From Chachezhania antarctica (GTDB taxonomy: Bacteria > Pseudomonadota > Alphaproteobacteria > Rhodobacterales > Rhodobacteraceae), in the NCBI RefSeq assembly GCF_003646465.1, contig NZ_QZEX01000009.1, positions 25,841 through 89,840 on the forward strand: a DNA stretch of 64,000 nt, written 5' to 3'. Positions within the stretch are counted from its first letter, which is position 1. Every line of letters starts with the position of its first letter. This document shows, piece by piece, positions 37,099 through 47,543 of the stretch. Below the pieces are notes generated by a model. That model saw only the letters and a program-made list of their open reading frames with translations. It was not told the origin of the DNA and searched no databases. The position numbers and the translations under genes are program-made.

Positions 37099-38084
37099 GT
37101 GTCGTCGTCCAGAAGTTCAGCCGCGATGTCGGAGCTGGTGGCGAGATGGGTGGCAAAACCGCCCCGCAGGGCCGCACGGGTGGCGGCGACGCGGTCGATT
37201 CCGGCGGCGACCAGCAGCCCCATGGGTTTGGCCGCCATCTGGTCGAGCGTCACGCCGATCATCCGGTCCTCGATGCCCGAGGGCATGGGCTGCCCCTGTG
37301 TGTCAATGAGCTGGCCGCAGATCACGCCGGTGGCGCCGCGGTCACGCAGACCGGCGAGCTCGGCATCGCTCAACAGGCCGGTGCGGGCGATATGGCTGTC
37401 GGGGCCGCAGGTCCCGGCAGCAAAGACCACCTTGTTGCACTCGGCCACGGCCTGAAGCTGTTCAGCCACCACCGGCTCGGCCTTCAGACGGGTGCAAAGG
37501 TCACGGTCATTGAGCAGGAGCGGCACATGCAGGTTGATGCAGAGCGCGTCGAGCCGGCGGGCGAGGTTCGAAGAACACGCTTCCGCCGCGAAACCAAGGC
37601 TGGCGGGCCGTGAGCCAAGTAGCTGCACAACCGTCAGGTCCCCCACGGACGTGCGCGGCACGGCCTCGGCCAGCCGGTAAATCGTCTCTCCCCAGGCGAC
37701 GCCCAGACGGTCGCCGCGCTCCAGCAGTTGCGGCAGCCAGTCGGCGGCGGCGCGGATCACCCGGCCGATCCCGCGCTCGGTGTCGCCTGCGGGCACCACG
37801 AGCGTCTCGGTCAGCCCGAAACGGTCCCTCAGCCGGGTTGCTAGGGCGCTCAGCCGAAAGACCTCCGTGTCGAGCGAGATCCGCACGTAGTCACGGCGCC
37901 GCGCCTCGGCGAGGTAATTCACCACCGAGGCGCGGCTGACGCCCAGTCGCTGCGCGATCTCGTTCTGGTTCAGCCCCTCGTGGTAATAGCACCAGGCGGC
38001 CTCCACGATGGCCTCGTCCTGCCGGGCACTGCGACCGTCGAGGTCCGGGACCGTCCTTCCCCGCGAGGTGGAGATCGGGCTCAT
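37095..38084 (-). CDS. SorC/DeoR-family sugar-binding transcriptional regulator
   Basis: 329 aa. N-terminal HTH (about 24-60: AAWCYYHEGLNQNEIAQRLGVSRASVVNYLAEARRRDYV) followed by the SorC sugar-phosphate-binding domain (GVAWGETIYRLAEAV, VVQLLGS, AAGTCGPDSHIARTG, GVICGQLID). Such proteins act as tetramers controlled by a phosphorylated sugar, here possibly a pentose phosphate made by the neighbouring kinase. A palindrome at 40503-40524 is a candidate operator. Confidence 0.88.
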   Translation of the reverse strand: MSPISTSRGRTVPDLDGRSARQDEAIVEAAWCYYHEGLNQNEIAQRLGVSRASVVNYLAEARRRDYVRISLDTEVFRLSALATRLRDRFGLTETLVVPAGDTERGIGRVIRAAADWLPQLLERGDRLGVAWGETIYRLAEAVPRTSVGDLTVVQLLGSRPASLGFAAEACSSNLARRLDALCINLHVPLLLNDRDLCTRLKAEPVVAEQLQAVAECNKVVFAAGTCGPDSHIARTGLLSDAELAGLRDRGATGVICGQLIDTQGQPMPSGIEDRMIGVTLDQMAAKPMGLLVAAGIDRVAATRAALRGGFATHLATSSDIAAELLDDDT

Positions 38085-38088
38085 TCCC

Positions 38089-39188
<1,100 letters not shown>

Positions 39189-39192
<4 letters not shown>

Positions 39193-40448
39193 AGCATGTC
39201 CTTTCCGTTGTAGGCCCGGGCCATGTCGCAAAGCGCGGCCGTGTCGGCGATCGTCTCGGCATTCAGGATCAGATCCCGCCCCATCATCAGGTTGCGCGCC
39301 TCCAGCGGCGCACGCAGGGCGGCATCCTCGATCTCTTCGAAATCGGCGTTGTGGGCCAGCGACAGGCAGCGGCGGTGCATTTCTATCCCGCAAATCGCCA
39401 TGGCGTCTTCCCAAATGTTGCGCAGCACCGCGTCGCGTGCCTCATCCGAAGGCTGGCCCTGATCTTCGAACAGCGCGGCCGGGTACAGCATCCCGGTACG
39501 CTCCTCGCGCCAAAGCCGGGCGAACTCCGCCTCGAAGGTGGCGAATGTCCCGACGATAACCTCCAATAGCCACTCCTGATAGCTTTCAAGGTCGCCGCCG
39601 CGATGGGCAGGCTGACTGAAATAGGCCATCAGGTAATTCGCGGTCAGCATCCCGATATCGAACCCCATGGGGCCGTATTGCACGAACTCCGGGTCGATGA
39701 TCTTGGTTTCACTCCCCGTCGCCATGATCGAGCCGGAATGCAGATCGCCGTGCAGCAACGTCTCGGTGTTGGAGGCGAATTTCATCAGCATCCGCTGGAC
39801 CTTCGCCTTCATCCTTGTATCGCCGCGCAAGGTGGCAATGACCGGTGCAAGGCCCGCTGTGTGGTTGTTCATCTCGGCGTCGAAATAAGGGTCGGTGAAG
39901 ACCAGCGCCTCGGTGATCGCCGGGATCTCCACGTTGCCGGAAAAGAGCCCGACATCGGCCTTCTTGCGCGCACTCGCCATGCTCAGCTCGGAGCCGCGGA
40001 AGGCCGTGCGCGCGCAGAACAGGCCCAATCGTTCGGCCAGGCCGTCGACCTTCTCCCCGGAAATGAGCTTGCGCCGCAGGATCGTGTGCGGGCTGAGAAA
40101 CTCCATGATGATCAGGGCCTGCGCCTCGTCAAAGTGGTAGATCTCGGGCACAGAACCGGGGTCGCGTTCGGCCTGACGGGTAAGCGCGTGGTACTCGTAG
40201 AACGCACGGTAGAGCGGCAGGGGCCAGCTGTCGCCGACGAGCCGGACATAGGGCAGCGCCTGCTTGACGATCGCGGCGCCGTTCGGGCCTTCCACGATGA
40301 AGACAAGGTTCAGGTTGCCGTCGCCGACCTCGCGCACTTGCCACTGCGACGGATCGGGTCCGACATGCTCCTCCAGCCGCCCGACTCCGGCCAGCCTGTC
40401 GCCAAGGGTTTCCGCGCTGAGAGCGTCGTATCCGTCCTCTGTTGCCAT
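39189..40448 (-). CDS. mtnK: S-methyl-5-thioribose kinase-like protein (MtnK family)
   Basis: 419 aa sugar kinase with an aminoglycoside-phosphotransferase-like fold. The nucleotide loop DGNLN (43-47), the Brenner box HGDLH (233-237) and the metal Asp252 (IIDPEF) are as in MtnK, which phosphorylates O1 of methylthioribose. The ATG at 40448 follows AGGAGGAA; the longer open frame upstream covers the promoter. First gene of the minus-strand arm, divergent from the importer. Confidence 0.88.
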
Positions 40449-40502
40449 GGAAAGATTCCTCCTATTTCGGGAAGCATTCCACCGGATTAGGCAATAGTCA
40501 AT

Positions 40503-40524
40503 GCATTTGACATTCGTCATGTGC
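40503..40524. promoter_or_regulatory. Candidate SorC operator in the divergent promoter region
   Basis: Interrupted palindrome GCA-N2-TGAC-N4-GTCA-N2-TGC centred at 40513.5, between the kinase (start 40448) and the ATPase gene (start 40579). A -35-like TTGACA (40507-40512) overlaps it on the plus strand, with an A/T-rich stretch about 17 bp on. It is the only clear dyad I see in this 130-bp region. Confidence 0.5.
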
Positions 40525-40578
40525 GGCGAAATAAAGGGCCACGTCTCGAAGGGGGAAAGAGACGTAAGGGGAGCATAC

Positions 40579-42132
40579 ATGACAGAAATTGCCTGCAAGA
40601 TCCGTGGCTTGGAAAAGTCCTTTGGACAGAATCACGTGCTTCGCGGGATCGACCTGGATCTCGCCCCCGGGCAGGTGACGGTTCTCATGGGGGCCAACGG
40701 TGCAGGCAAGTCCACGCTGGTCAAAGTGCTTTGCGGTTACCACCGCAAGGACGCTGGCAGCCTTGAACTGGCGGGCAAGCCCTACGAGCCCGCAGACGCG
40801 GCTGACGCGATTTCCAGTGGTGTGGTGACCGTTCACCAATCGATCGACGACGGGGTGATCCCGGATCTCGACGTTGCCACGAACCTGACGCTCGACCGGC
40901 TGACCCAGCCCGGCGCGGGGCTTTTCGTGCACGACCGCAAGTTGCGCGAAGCGGCGCGCCATGTGGCCGAAGGCATGGGGCTGACCATGGACGTGCGCAC
41001 CCGGGTGGGCGACCTCGACGTGGCGGACCGGCAGATGATCGCCATCGCCCGGGCCATGGCCCGGGCACCGCGGATCCTTGTGCTGGACGAACCGACCTCG
41101 TCACTCTCTGCGACCGAAGCGGCGCGGTTGTTCCAGCTTATCGACCGGCTGCGCGCCCAGGGGGTCGCGATACTCTACATCTCGCACCGCATGTCGGACA
41201 TTCGCCGCGTGGCGGACAAGATCGTCTGCATGCGCGACGGTGCCATTTCCGGTCTCTTCGCCGAAGCGCCGCTGGACTACGAGGGCGCGGTTTCGGCCAT
41301 GCTGGGGCACCAGATGACCGACGTCGACATCGACCCGCAGGCAGGCACCGCCCCTGTGCTCGAAATCGAGGGGCTTCGCCTGACCGAAGACGGCCCGACG
41401 GTCGACTTCACCGCGCGCGCCGGCGAGGTCGTCGCGGTGACCGGCCTTCTGGGCAGTGGCAAGACCCGGCTGGCAGAAATCATCTTTGGCCTCGCATCCC
41501 CACCCGCGGGAACGATGCGGATCGACGGCGATGCCTACGCGCCCCGTCATGCCGGTGAGGCGGTGGCGCGGGGTGTCTTCATGTCGCCCAAGGACCGCCG
41601 GGCGAACGCGGTGATCCCGGATTTCGACATTGCCGACAACATGACACTGCCCTTCCTTGGCGCCTTCAGCCGGCTGTCATTCCTTTCGGGTCGGCGCCAG
41701 CGGCAGGCGTCGGACGACATGATCGGCCGCATCGGCGTGGTCTGTCAGGGTGGAACGGATTCCATCCTCACCCTTTCGGGGGGCAATCAGCAGAAGGTGA
41801 TGATCGGCCGCTGGCTGATCGAGCCCAGCCGGGTGCTGCTGCTCGACGAGCCATTCCAGGGCGTGGACATCGGCGCCCGGCGCGACATCGGGCAGCACAT
41901 CCGGGAGACGGCCAATGGCCGCGCCACTGTGGTTTTCGTGTCGGAGATCGACGAGGCCTTGGAGATCGCCGACCGCATCGTGGTTCTGAACGAAGGTGCC
42001 GTGGCGGGCGAACACATCAGTGGGAAAATCGACCTCGGCCAGCTTGTGGCGCAGGTATCGGGGCAGGTCGCCGGCACAGCCGCGGGCAAGCCGGGCGCGA
42101 CTGTCGGGGCAGAAGGACAAGACCATGGGTAA
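40579..42132 (+). CDS. Ribose-type ABC transporter ATPase, two nucleotide-binding domains
   Basis: 517 aa, RbsA/XylG-like tandem ATPase. First half: Walker A GANGAGKST and Walker B ILVLDEPTSSLS, with a weak signature (VADRQMIAIARAM). Second half: P-loop GLLGSGKTR, signature LSGGNQQKVMIGRWL and VLLLDEPFQGVDIGARR. The ATG at 40579 follows AAGGGGAG; a longer open frame is ignored. It energises uptake with the next two genes. Confidence 0.92.
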   Translation: MTEIACKIRGLEKSFGQNHVLRGIDLDLAPGQVTVLMGANGAGKSTLVKVLCGYHRKDAGSLELAGKPYEPADAADAISSGVVTVHQSIDDGVIPDLDVATNLTLDRLTQPGAGLFVHDRKLREAARHVAEGMGLTMDVRTRVGDLDVADRQMIAIARAMARAPRILVLDEPTSSLSATEAARLFQLIDRLRAQGVAILYISHRMSDIRRVADKIVCMRDGAISGLFAEAPLDYEGAVSAMLGHQMTDVDIDPQAGTAPVLEIEGLRLTEDGPTVDFTARAGEVVAVTGLLGSGKTRLAEIIFGLASPPAGTMRIDGDAYAPRHAGEAVARGVFMSPKDRRANAVIPDFDIADNMTLPFLGAFSRLSFLSGRRQRQASDDMIGRIGVVCQGGTDSILTLSGGNQQKVMIGRWLIEPSRVLLLDEPFQGVDIGARRDIGQHIRETANGRATVVFVSEIDEALEIADRIVVLNEGAVAGEHISGKIDLGQLVAQVSGQVAGTAAGKPGATVGAEGQDHG

Positions 42133-43138
42133 CGAGCGTTTCCTCAATTTCGCGATCAAGTACGGCTTCCTGATCTTGCTGGTGGGGCTGGTGATCTTCT
42201 TCAGCCTCTCGACCAACGGCTTCGGCTCGGCACGATCGGCGGTCTTTATCCTGCAATCGGTGGCGATCACCGGCATCCTTGCGCTTGGCGTGACCTGCAC
42301 GCTGGTGGTGGACGGCTTCGATCTCTCCATCGGCTCGGTTGCCACCTCGTCGCTGATGCTGTCGTCCTACGCCATGGTGGTGCTGGAGCTTTCGGCAGGC
42401 AGCGCGATCCTGCTGTGCCTGCTGATGGGCGCCGTCGTGGGGCTGGTGAACGGGCTCCTGATCGTCAAGTTCAAGGTGCCCGACCTTCTGGCGACACTGG
42501 GCATGATGTTCCTGCTGATCGGCCTGCAACGCATTCCGACCCAGGGCAATTCGGTGGCCACCGGCATGGCGCTGCCCGACGGCAGCACGGCAGAGGGCAC
42601 GTTCTCGCCCGCCTTCCTGTGGCTGGGTCGGCATCGGATGGACTTCTTTCTTGAAAACCTGCTGCCGGTGCCGGTGGTGATCTTCCTGCTGATCGCCGTC
42701 GGGATCTGGCTTTTCCTCGGCTTCACCCGGCATGGCCGGCTGATGTACGCGATCGGGTCGAACGAGAGGGCTGCCGCGCTTGTCGGCACGCCCGTCAACC
42801 TTTTCAAGATCGTGGCTTACATGATCTCGGGGGTCATGGCCTCGGTCGGGGGAATGCTGTTGGCCGCGCGGCTGGGACGTGGCGACATCGCCTCGGGCAC
42901 CAACCTGCTGCTCGACAGCGTCGCGGCGGCACTTATCGGGTTCGCGGTGCTGGGCGCGGCGCGTCCCAACGCCTTCGGAACCGCCATTGGCGCGCTCTTC
43001 GTGGGCATCCTGCTTCAGGGCCTCACGATGATGAACGCGCCCTACTACACGCAGGATTTCGTCAAGGGCGCCGTGCTCGTCATCGCGCTTGTCTTCACCT
43101 TCTACCTGTCCTCGCGCCGCGGGGCGGGTGGGAAATGA
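42125..43138 (+). CDS. Ribose-type ABC transporter permease
   Basis: 337 aa, RbsC-like membrane protein with 8-10 hydrophobic segments. Family motifs: ALGVTCTLVVDGFDLSIGSVA and GFTRHGRLMYAIGSNERAAALVGTPV. An 8-bp overlap couples it to the ATPase gene. Confidence 0.92.
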   Translation: MGNERFLNFAIKYGFLILLVGLVIFFSLSTNGFGSARSAVFILQSVAITGILALGVTCTLVVDGFDLSIGSVATSSLMLSSYAMVVLELSAGSAILLCLLMGAVVGLVNGLLIVKFKVPDLLATLGMMFLLIGLQRIPTQGNSVATGMALPDGSTAEGTFSPAFLWLGRHRMDFFLENLLPVPVVIFLLIAVGIWLFLGFTRHGRLMYAIGSNERAAALVGTPVNLFKIVAYMISGVMASVGGMLLAARLGRGDIASGTNLLLDSVAAALIGFAVLGAARPNAFGTAIGALFVGILLQGLTMMNAPYYTQDFVKGAVLVIALVFTFYLSSRRGAGGK

Positions 43139-43168
43139 CTCAATCGGGGAATCAAGGGAGGATACCCA

Positions 43169-44209
43169 ATGCTGAGACGTAACCTACTGAAACTGGCCGG
43201 GGTGGCCACGCTGGCCATCAGTGCCGTGCCTGCCATGGCGCAGGACGCGCCTGCGCCCTTCGACAATCCGGGCGAGGTCAAGATCGCGCTGGTGCGCTAT
43301 CTGTCCACCGGCGACTTCTTCCAGTCGTACCTGTCGGGCGTGGAAAATCAGGCCGAAGCTCTCGGCGTCGATCTGCGGATACTCGACAGCCGGCAGGACG
43401 CCGCCCTGCAGGCCGACATGGTGGACCAGGCCATCGCGCTTGGTGTGGACGGGATCATCATCCAGCATGGCCTGACCGAATCCATGAAGCCCGCGGCACA
43501 GCGTGCGGTGGATGCGGGCATCAAGGTCGTGGCCTTTGACGTGAACGTGGAAAACGACGCGATCCCGCAGGTCGAGCAGTCGGACTACATGCTTGGCAAG
43601 CTCGCCCTCGATCAGGCCATCCAGGACCACGGGACCGATTTCACCGCGGGCTACGTGTATGTCCCCGGCATCGCGCCGCTCGACCGTCGCGACGTGGCCT
43701 GGAAAGAGGTGAAGGAAGCCCACCCCGGCATCACCGAAGCCGCACAGTTCGGCACGCTCGACAATCCGATCGCCAACTCGGTGGCCAACCAGGCACGTTC
43801 CGTTCTGCAGGCGAACCCGATGATCAGCGTGATGTTCGCGCCCTATGACGAATTTGCCAAGGGCGTGAAGATTGCCGTGGACGAGGCGGGCCTGACCCAG
43901 GACGTCGACATTTATTCGGCCGACATCTCCACCGCCGACATCGCAGCCATGCGCGAGCCGGATTCGGCGTGGGTCGCCACCGTCGCAACCAATCCCGCCG
44001 TGGTGGGCGAGGTCTCGGTCCGTACCCTGGCGCTGCTTCTGGCGGGCGAGGATCCGGGCCAGAACGTTGTGGTGCCGCCGACGCTAATCACCCAGGACTT
44101 CCTGAACGAGAACAACGTCAAGAACATGGGCGAACTCGGCTCCAAGATGCCGCAGTTCCAGCATGCCGACGTGGCCGTGGCCGACTGGATCAAGCTGCCC
44201 GCACGGTAA
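43169..44209 (+). CDS. Ribose-type ABC transporter substrate-binding protein
   Basis: 346 aa Peripla_BP_4 receptor with Sec signal MLRRNLLKLAGVATLAISAV and cleavage near AMAQ. GGGAGGA precedes the ATG. The fold family binds pentoses, hexoses, autoinducer-2 and related small polyols. Linked kinase and isomerase genes suggest a free pentose or 5-substituted pentose. A hairpin follows the stop. Confidence 0.9.
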   Translation: MLRRNLLKLAGVATLAISAVPAMAQDAPAPFDNPGEVKIALVRYLSTGDFFQSYLSGVENQAEALGVDLRILDSRQDAALQADMVDQAIALGVDGIIIQHGLTESMKPAAQRAVDAGIKVVAFDVNVENDAIPQVEQSDYMLGKLALDQAIQDHGTDFTAGYVYVPGIAPLDRRDVAWKEVKEAHPGITEAAQFGTLDNPIANSVANQARSVLQANPMISVMFAPYDEFAKGVKIAVDEAGLTQDVDIYSADISTADIAAMREPDSAWVATVATNPAVVGEVSVRTLALLLAGEDPGQNVVVPPTLITQDFLNENNVKNMGELGSKMPQFQHADVAVADWIKLPAR

Positions 44210-44219
44210 GACCACTCTT

Positions 44220-44245
44220 CCGGTCCGCCCCTCCGGGCGGGCCGG
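44220..44245 (+). promoter_or_regulatory. GC-rich hairpin after the binding-protein gene
   Basis: CCGGTCCGCCC (44220-44230), loop CTCC, GGGCGGGCCGG (44235-44245), with no T tract. Same placement as the hairpin at 1640-1666: directly after a binding-protein gene inside an operon, where such structures usually raise the relative level of the receptor mRNA. Confidence 0.5.
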
Positions 44246-44267
44246 CCCCACCCCGAAAGGAAAGCCA

Positions 44268-44483
44268 ATGCTGAAGGGTATCGACGGACGGATCGGACCA
44301 GCCCTTTTGCATTGTCTTGCGCGCATGCGCCCTGGCGACGAATGCGTCATCGCCGACGCGAAGGGTCATCTTCCGACCCAGCCCACAGAAATCCGGCGGG
44401 CCATCCCGTCCGAACCAGACCCAAGTGCAATGCGCCCGGCAGGACCCGCCGGGCCAGGAACGGAGTATCGCAATGCGCAATGA
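44268..44483 (+). pseudogene. Truncated RbsD/FucU-like mutarotase remnant
   Basis: Starts MLKGIDGRIGPALLHCLARM followed by RPGDECVIADA, matching about 30 N-terminal residues of RbsD/FucU sugar mutarotases, with SD GAAAGGAA before the ATG. From residue 32 on the frame (HLPTQPTEIRRAIPSE) no longer resembles the family and stops at 71 aa, against about 140 aa normally. Active-site His and Tyr positions further on are lost. It lies between importer and transketolase genes, so the ancestral operon handled a free reducing sugar. It might still be translated as a leader peptide. Confidence 0.65.
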
Positions 44484-45399
44484 AAAGACGACCGAGGAGG
44501 TCGCGCTCGGCATCCGGCGGCGCGTGTTCGAACACGCAATGCGCAACAATGGCGGCTACCTCAGCCAGGCCTGTTCAGCGGCCGAGCAGCTTGCCTGGCT
44601 CTACCACGAGGAGTTGAACCTGGGCGCACCCACGCTGCCCCCGGTGCCGGAACCGTTCGGTGGCGTGCCTTCTGCCGATAACGCCGATTACCACACCGGC
44701 GCGGGTTACAACGGACCCTTCTCGCCGGAATATGACCGGCTTTTCATCGCGCCGGCGCATTACGCGCTGGTGGCCTATGCCACGCTGATCGAGACCGGTC
44801 GCATGGCGCCCGAGGGGCTGGAGATGTTCAACAAGGACGGTTCCTCGGTCGAGATGATCGGCGCAGAGCATTCGCCGGGCATGGAGGTGCACAACGGCAC
44901 GCTGGGCATCGGTCTGTCCACCGGGGCGGGGCTGGCCTATGGCCGCAAGCGCCGGGGCGAGCCGGGCCGAACCTGGGTGTTCATGTCCGATGGCGAGGTG
45001 CAGGAAGGCCAGACATGGGAAGCGGTGCAAGCCTGCGCCTTCCATGGCATCGACAATCTTTACGCGATCATGGACGTCAACGACCAGCAATGCGACGGCG
45101 CCATGTCGAGCGTGATGGAAGTGGGCGACATCGCGACCAAGTTCTCCAATTTCGGCGCAACATGCGTGGAGGTGGACGGGCATGACCTGACGGCCATCCG
45201 TGACGCTTCGAAGGAAGCGCACGAAGGCCGGCCGCTGATCATCCTCGCCCGGACCTCGCCGTTCCACACGATGTCGATCCTCGAAGAACGCTTCCCGCGC
45301 CTGCATTACGTGCGCTTCAAGTCCGAAGACGAACGCGCCCGCTTCAACACTTCGATCGCCGCCGACCTCGGTGTCGATCCCATCGATTACGCCCATTAA
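44473..45399 (+). CDS. Transketolase, N-terminal subunit
   Basis: 308 aa, thiamine-diphosphate-binding PP half of a split transketolase. ThDP motif SDGEVQEGQTWEA (172-184) and Asn203 are present; HYALVAYATL near 97-106 and the HSPGMEVHNGTLGIGLS block are typical. The ATG at 44473 follows GGAG. It overlaps the end of the RbsD-like remnant. Needs the next gene product to form an active site. Split transketolases can serve special sugars, for example apulose-4-phosphate transketolase. Confidence 0.9.
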   Translation: MRNEKTTEEVALGIRRRVFEHAMRNNGGYLSQACSAAEQLAWLYHEELNLGAPTLPPVPEPFGGVPSADNADYHTGAGYNGPFSPEYDRLFIAPAHYALVAYATLIETGRMAPEGLEMFNKDGSSVEMIGAEHSPGMEVHNGTLGIGLSTGAGLAYGRKRRGEPGRTWVFMSDGEVQEGQTWEAVQACAFHGIDNLYAIMDVNDQQCDGAMSSVMEVGDIATKFSNFGATCVEVDGHDLTAIRDASKEAHEGRPLIILARTSPFHTMSILEERFPRLHYVRFKSEDERARFNTSIAADLGVDPIDYAH

Positions 45400-45411
45400 G
45401 GAGTCAGCGAC

Positions 45412-46416
45412 ATGGTTGATATGGTGTCACGCCCCTATGCCACGGCGTTCGAGAAATTCGCCGGCGGCAATCCCGATATCCTGTGCCTCTCGGCCGACCT
45501 CACGTCGTCCTGCGAGATCGACGGCTTCCGCGACCGGTACCCGGATCAGTTCGTCTCCATGGGCATGGCTGAACAGAACATGCTGAGCTTTGCCGGCGGT
45601 CTGGGTCTGGCCGGCTTCCGGCCCTTCATCCACACCTTCGGGGTCTTCATGTATCGTCGGCCATACGATCAGCTCATGGCCTCCATCGCCTACCCGCGGC
45701 GCAAGGTCCGGCTGATGGGGTTCCTGCCGGGCGTGACCACTCCCGGCGGCATGACCCACCAGTCGATCGAGGACATCTCCGTGATGCGCTCGATCCCCAA
45801 CATGTCGATCCTGGAAACCGGGGATGCGACCGAGGTGGAGAGCATCTGCGAGGCGGCCGACAGTATCGACGGCCCGGTCTGGTGCCGGGTGCTGCGCGGC
45901 TCGGTCCCGCGGCTTTTCGATACGCCGATCAAGGTGGGCGAGATGCGGGTCCTGTCCGAAGGCACCGACATCCTTGTCGTGACCTCAGGCATCTCCACGG
46001 AAGAAGCGCTTCGCGCCCGGTCCGCGCTGGCCCAGGCCGGCCTTTCGATCCGGCACATCCACCTGCATACGATCAAGCCTTTCGATCACAAGCAGCTTCT
46101 GGACCACATTGGATCGGTGAAGCACGGCGTCGTCACGCTCGAAAACCATGTGACCGAGGGCGGCATCGGAAGCCTCGTGGCCGAGACGATGGCGGATGCC
46201 GGAATTGGCAAGCGGCTCATTCGGCTGGGTCTCAAGGACACCTACGCCCATGGCGGGTCGCGGCCCTACCTGATGCGCTACTACGGTCTGGACGCGCTGG
46301 CACTGGTGCGCGGCATCGAGAGGCTGATGGAACAGGAGTTCGGTATCTCCGAGGACGATCTGGACGCAACGCGGGTCGATGACGTGCATTCGCTGGTCAA
46401 GGCAGAGGCGCTCTGA
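45412..46416 (+). CDS. Transketolase, C-terminal subunit
   Basis: 334 aa, pyrimidine-binding and C-terminal domains of the split enzyme. The ThDP-activating Glu54 sits in SMGMAEQNML; FIHTFGVFMYRRPYDQL and the C-terminal ENHVTEGGIGSLVAE are family-like. SD AAGGAG precedes the ATG. The stop overlaps the RLP start (TGATG), so transketolase and RLP should be made together, evidence that they act in one pathway. Confidence 0.9.
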   Translation: MVDMVSRPYATAFEKFAGGNPDILCLSADLTSSCEIDGFRDRYPDQFVSMGMAEQNMLSFAGGLGLAGFRPFIHTFGVFMYRRPYDQLMASIAYPRRKVRLMGFLPGVTTPGGMTHQSIEDISVMRSIPNMSILETGDATEVESICEAADSIDGPVWCRVLRGSVPRLFDTPIKVGEMRVLSEGTDILVVTSGISTEEALRARSALAQAGLSIRHIHLHTIKPFDHKQLLDHIGSVKHGVVTLENHVTEGGIGSLVAETMADAGIGKRLIRLGLKDTYAHGGSRPYLMRYYGLDALALVRGIERLMEQEFGISEDDLDATRVDDVHSLVKAEAL

Positions 46417-47543
46417 TGAACCGGTTCGAGGTCACCTATAGAATCTTCGCCGATGACCAGTCCGATGCGGAGGCCCGTGCCGCCGGCATCGCGCTGGAGA
46501 ACACGGTGGAGATCCCGCGCGACGTGGTTCCCGCGGGCTACGTGGAAGACGTGGTTCTGGGCCGGGTCGAGGACGTGGTGCCCGAAGGCGAGGGAACGTG
46601 GCTTGGCCGCGTCAGCTATCACATCGACGCGGTGGGGCGTGAGTTGCCGCAGTTGCTCAACGTCGTGCTGGGCAACGCCTCGATCCTGCGCGGGGTGAAG
46701 GCGTTGGGGCTGACCCCGAATGCCGACGTGCTGGAACGCTTTCCCGGCGCGCAATACGGCGTGTCGGGGCTGCGCGAGCTGACGGGGCGCGCCTCTGGCG
46801 GGTACGTATGCCCGGTGATCAAGCCACAGGGATCGTCTGCCGAGACGCTGGCGCGGCTTTGCTATCTCACCGCGCGGGCGGGCGCCGACATCGTGAAGGA
46901 AGACCACGGTCTCGCCAATCAGGACGCGGCCCCCTTCCGCGAGCGGGTGACGCACTGTGCCGAGGCCGTGGGCGGGGCCAATGCCGAACGGGCCGACGGA
47001 GGGGACCCGACGCGGGCGCTCTACTTCGCCAGCATCGGCGGCCATGGCGACCAGGTGCGCGAACTGGCCATGCACGCGCAGGAGGCGGGCGCCCATGGCG
47101 TGCTGCTGATCCCCGGGCTCTTCGGCTTCGATGCCATGAACCGTCTGGCGCAGGACGCGGACTTCACCCTGCCGATCATGGCGCATCCCAGTCACCTTGG
47201 CCCCTACGTGCTCTCGCCCGAGATGGGCTATTCACATGGGATGCTCTTCGGCACCCTGATGCGGCTGGCGGGGGCTGACATCTCCGTGTTTCCGAACCAC
47301 GGCGGGCGCTTCGGGTTCTCGGTCGCAGAATGTACGGAAATCGTTGCGGCCTGCCGTGGCGAAGGCCCGGGGCGCGCGATCCTGCCCAGCCCCGGAGGCG
47401 GCATGAGCCTCGACCGACTGCCCGACATGATGCGGCTGTACGGCGAAGATTGCGTGTACCTGCTGGGCGGCAGCCTGCTGCGCTACGGCGACCGGATTGG
47501 CGATGCCATCCACGAGATGCGAGCGGCACTGAACGGGGCGTGA
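46416..47543 (+). CDS. RuBisCO-like protein (form IV)
   Basis: 375 aa, large-subunit fold. By eye alignment to R. rubrum RuBisCO: Lys136 (VIKPQG) corresponds to Lys166, Lys161 and Asp163 (IVKEDHG) to carbamylated Lys191 and Asp193, His164 replaces Glu194, and His257 (IMAHPSH) matches His287. The loop 6 region reads FPNHGGRFG, lacking the essential Lys, so CO2 fixation is not expected. Phosphate-site glycines remain (GGG 327-329, GGS 351-353). RLPs known in methionine salvage and apionate catabolism enolise or isomerise ketose phosphates. Coupled to the transketolase genes. Confidence 0.9.
   Translation: MNRFEVTYRIFADDQSDAEARAAGIALENTVEIPRDVVPAGYVEDVVLGRVEDVVPEGEGTWLGRVSYHIDAVGRELPQLLNVVLGNASILRGVKALGLTPNADVLERFPGAQYGVSGLRELTGRASGGYVCPVIKPQGSSAETLARLCYLTARAGADIVKEDHGLANQDAAPFRERVTHCAEAVGGANAERADGGDPTRALYFASIGGHGDQVRELAMHAQEAGAHGVLLIPGLFGFDAMNRLAQDADFTLPIMAHPSHLGPYVLSPEMGYSHGMLFGTLMRLAGADISVFPNHGGRFGFSVAECTEIVAACRGEGPGRAILPSPGGGMSLDRLPDMMRLYGEDCVYLLGGSLLRYGDRIGDAIHEMRAALNGA

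Noticed and set aside
44473..46416. Split enzyme as 1-deoxyxylulose-5-phosphate synthase
   Set aside because: The division into PP and Pyr/C-terminal subunits with the SDGEVQEGQTWEA motif is that of split transketolases; DXS is a single chain of over 600 aa.
46416..47543. Functional RuBisCO
   Set aside because: The loop 6 Lys and a metal-binding Glu are missing, and no phosphoribulokinase or small subunit is encoded nearby.
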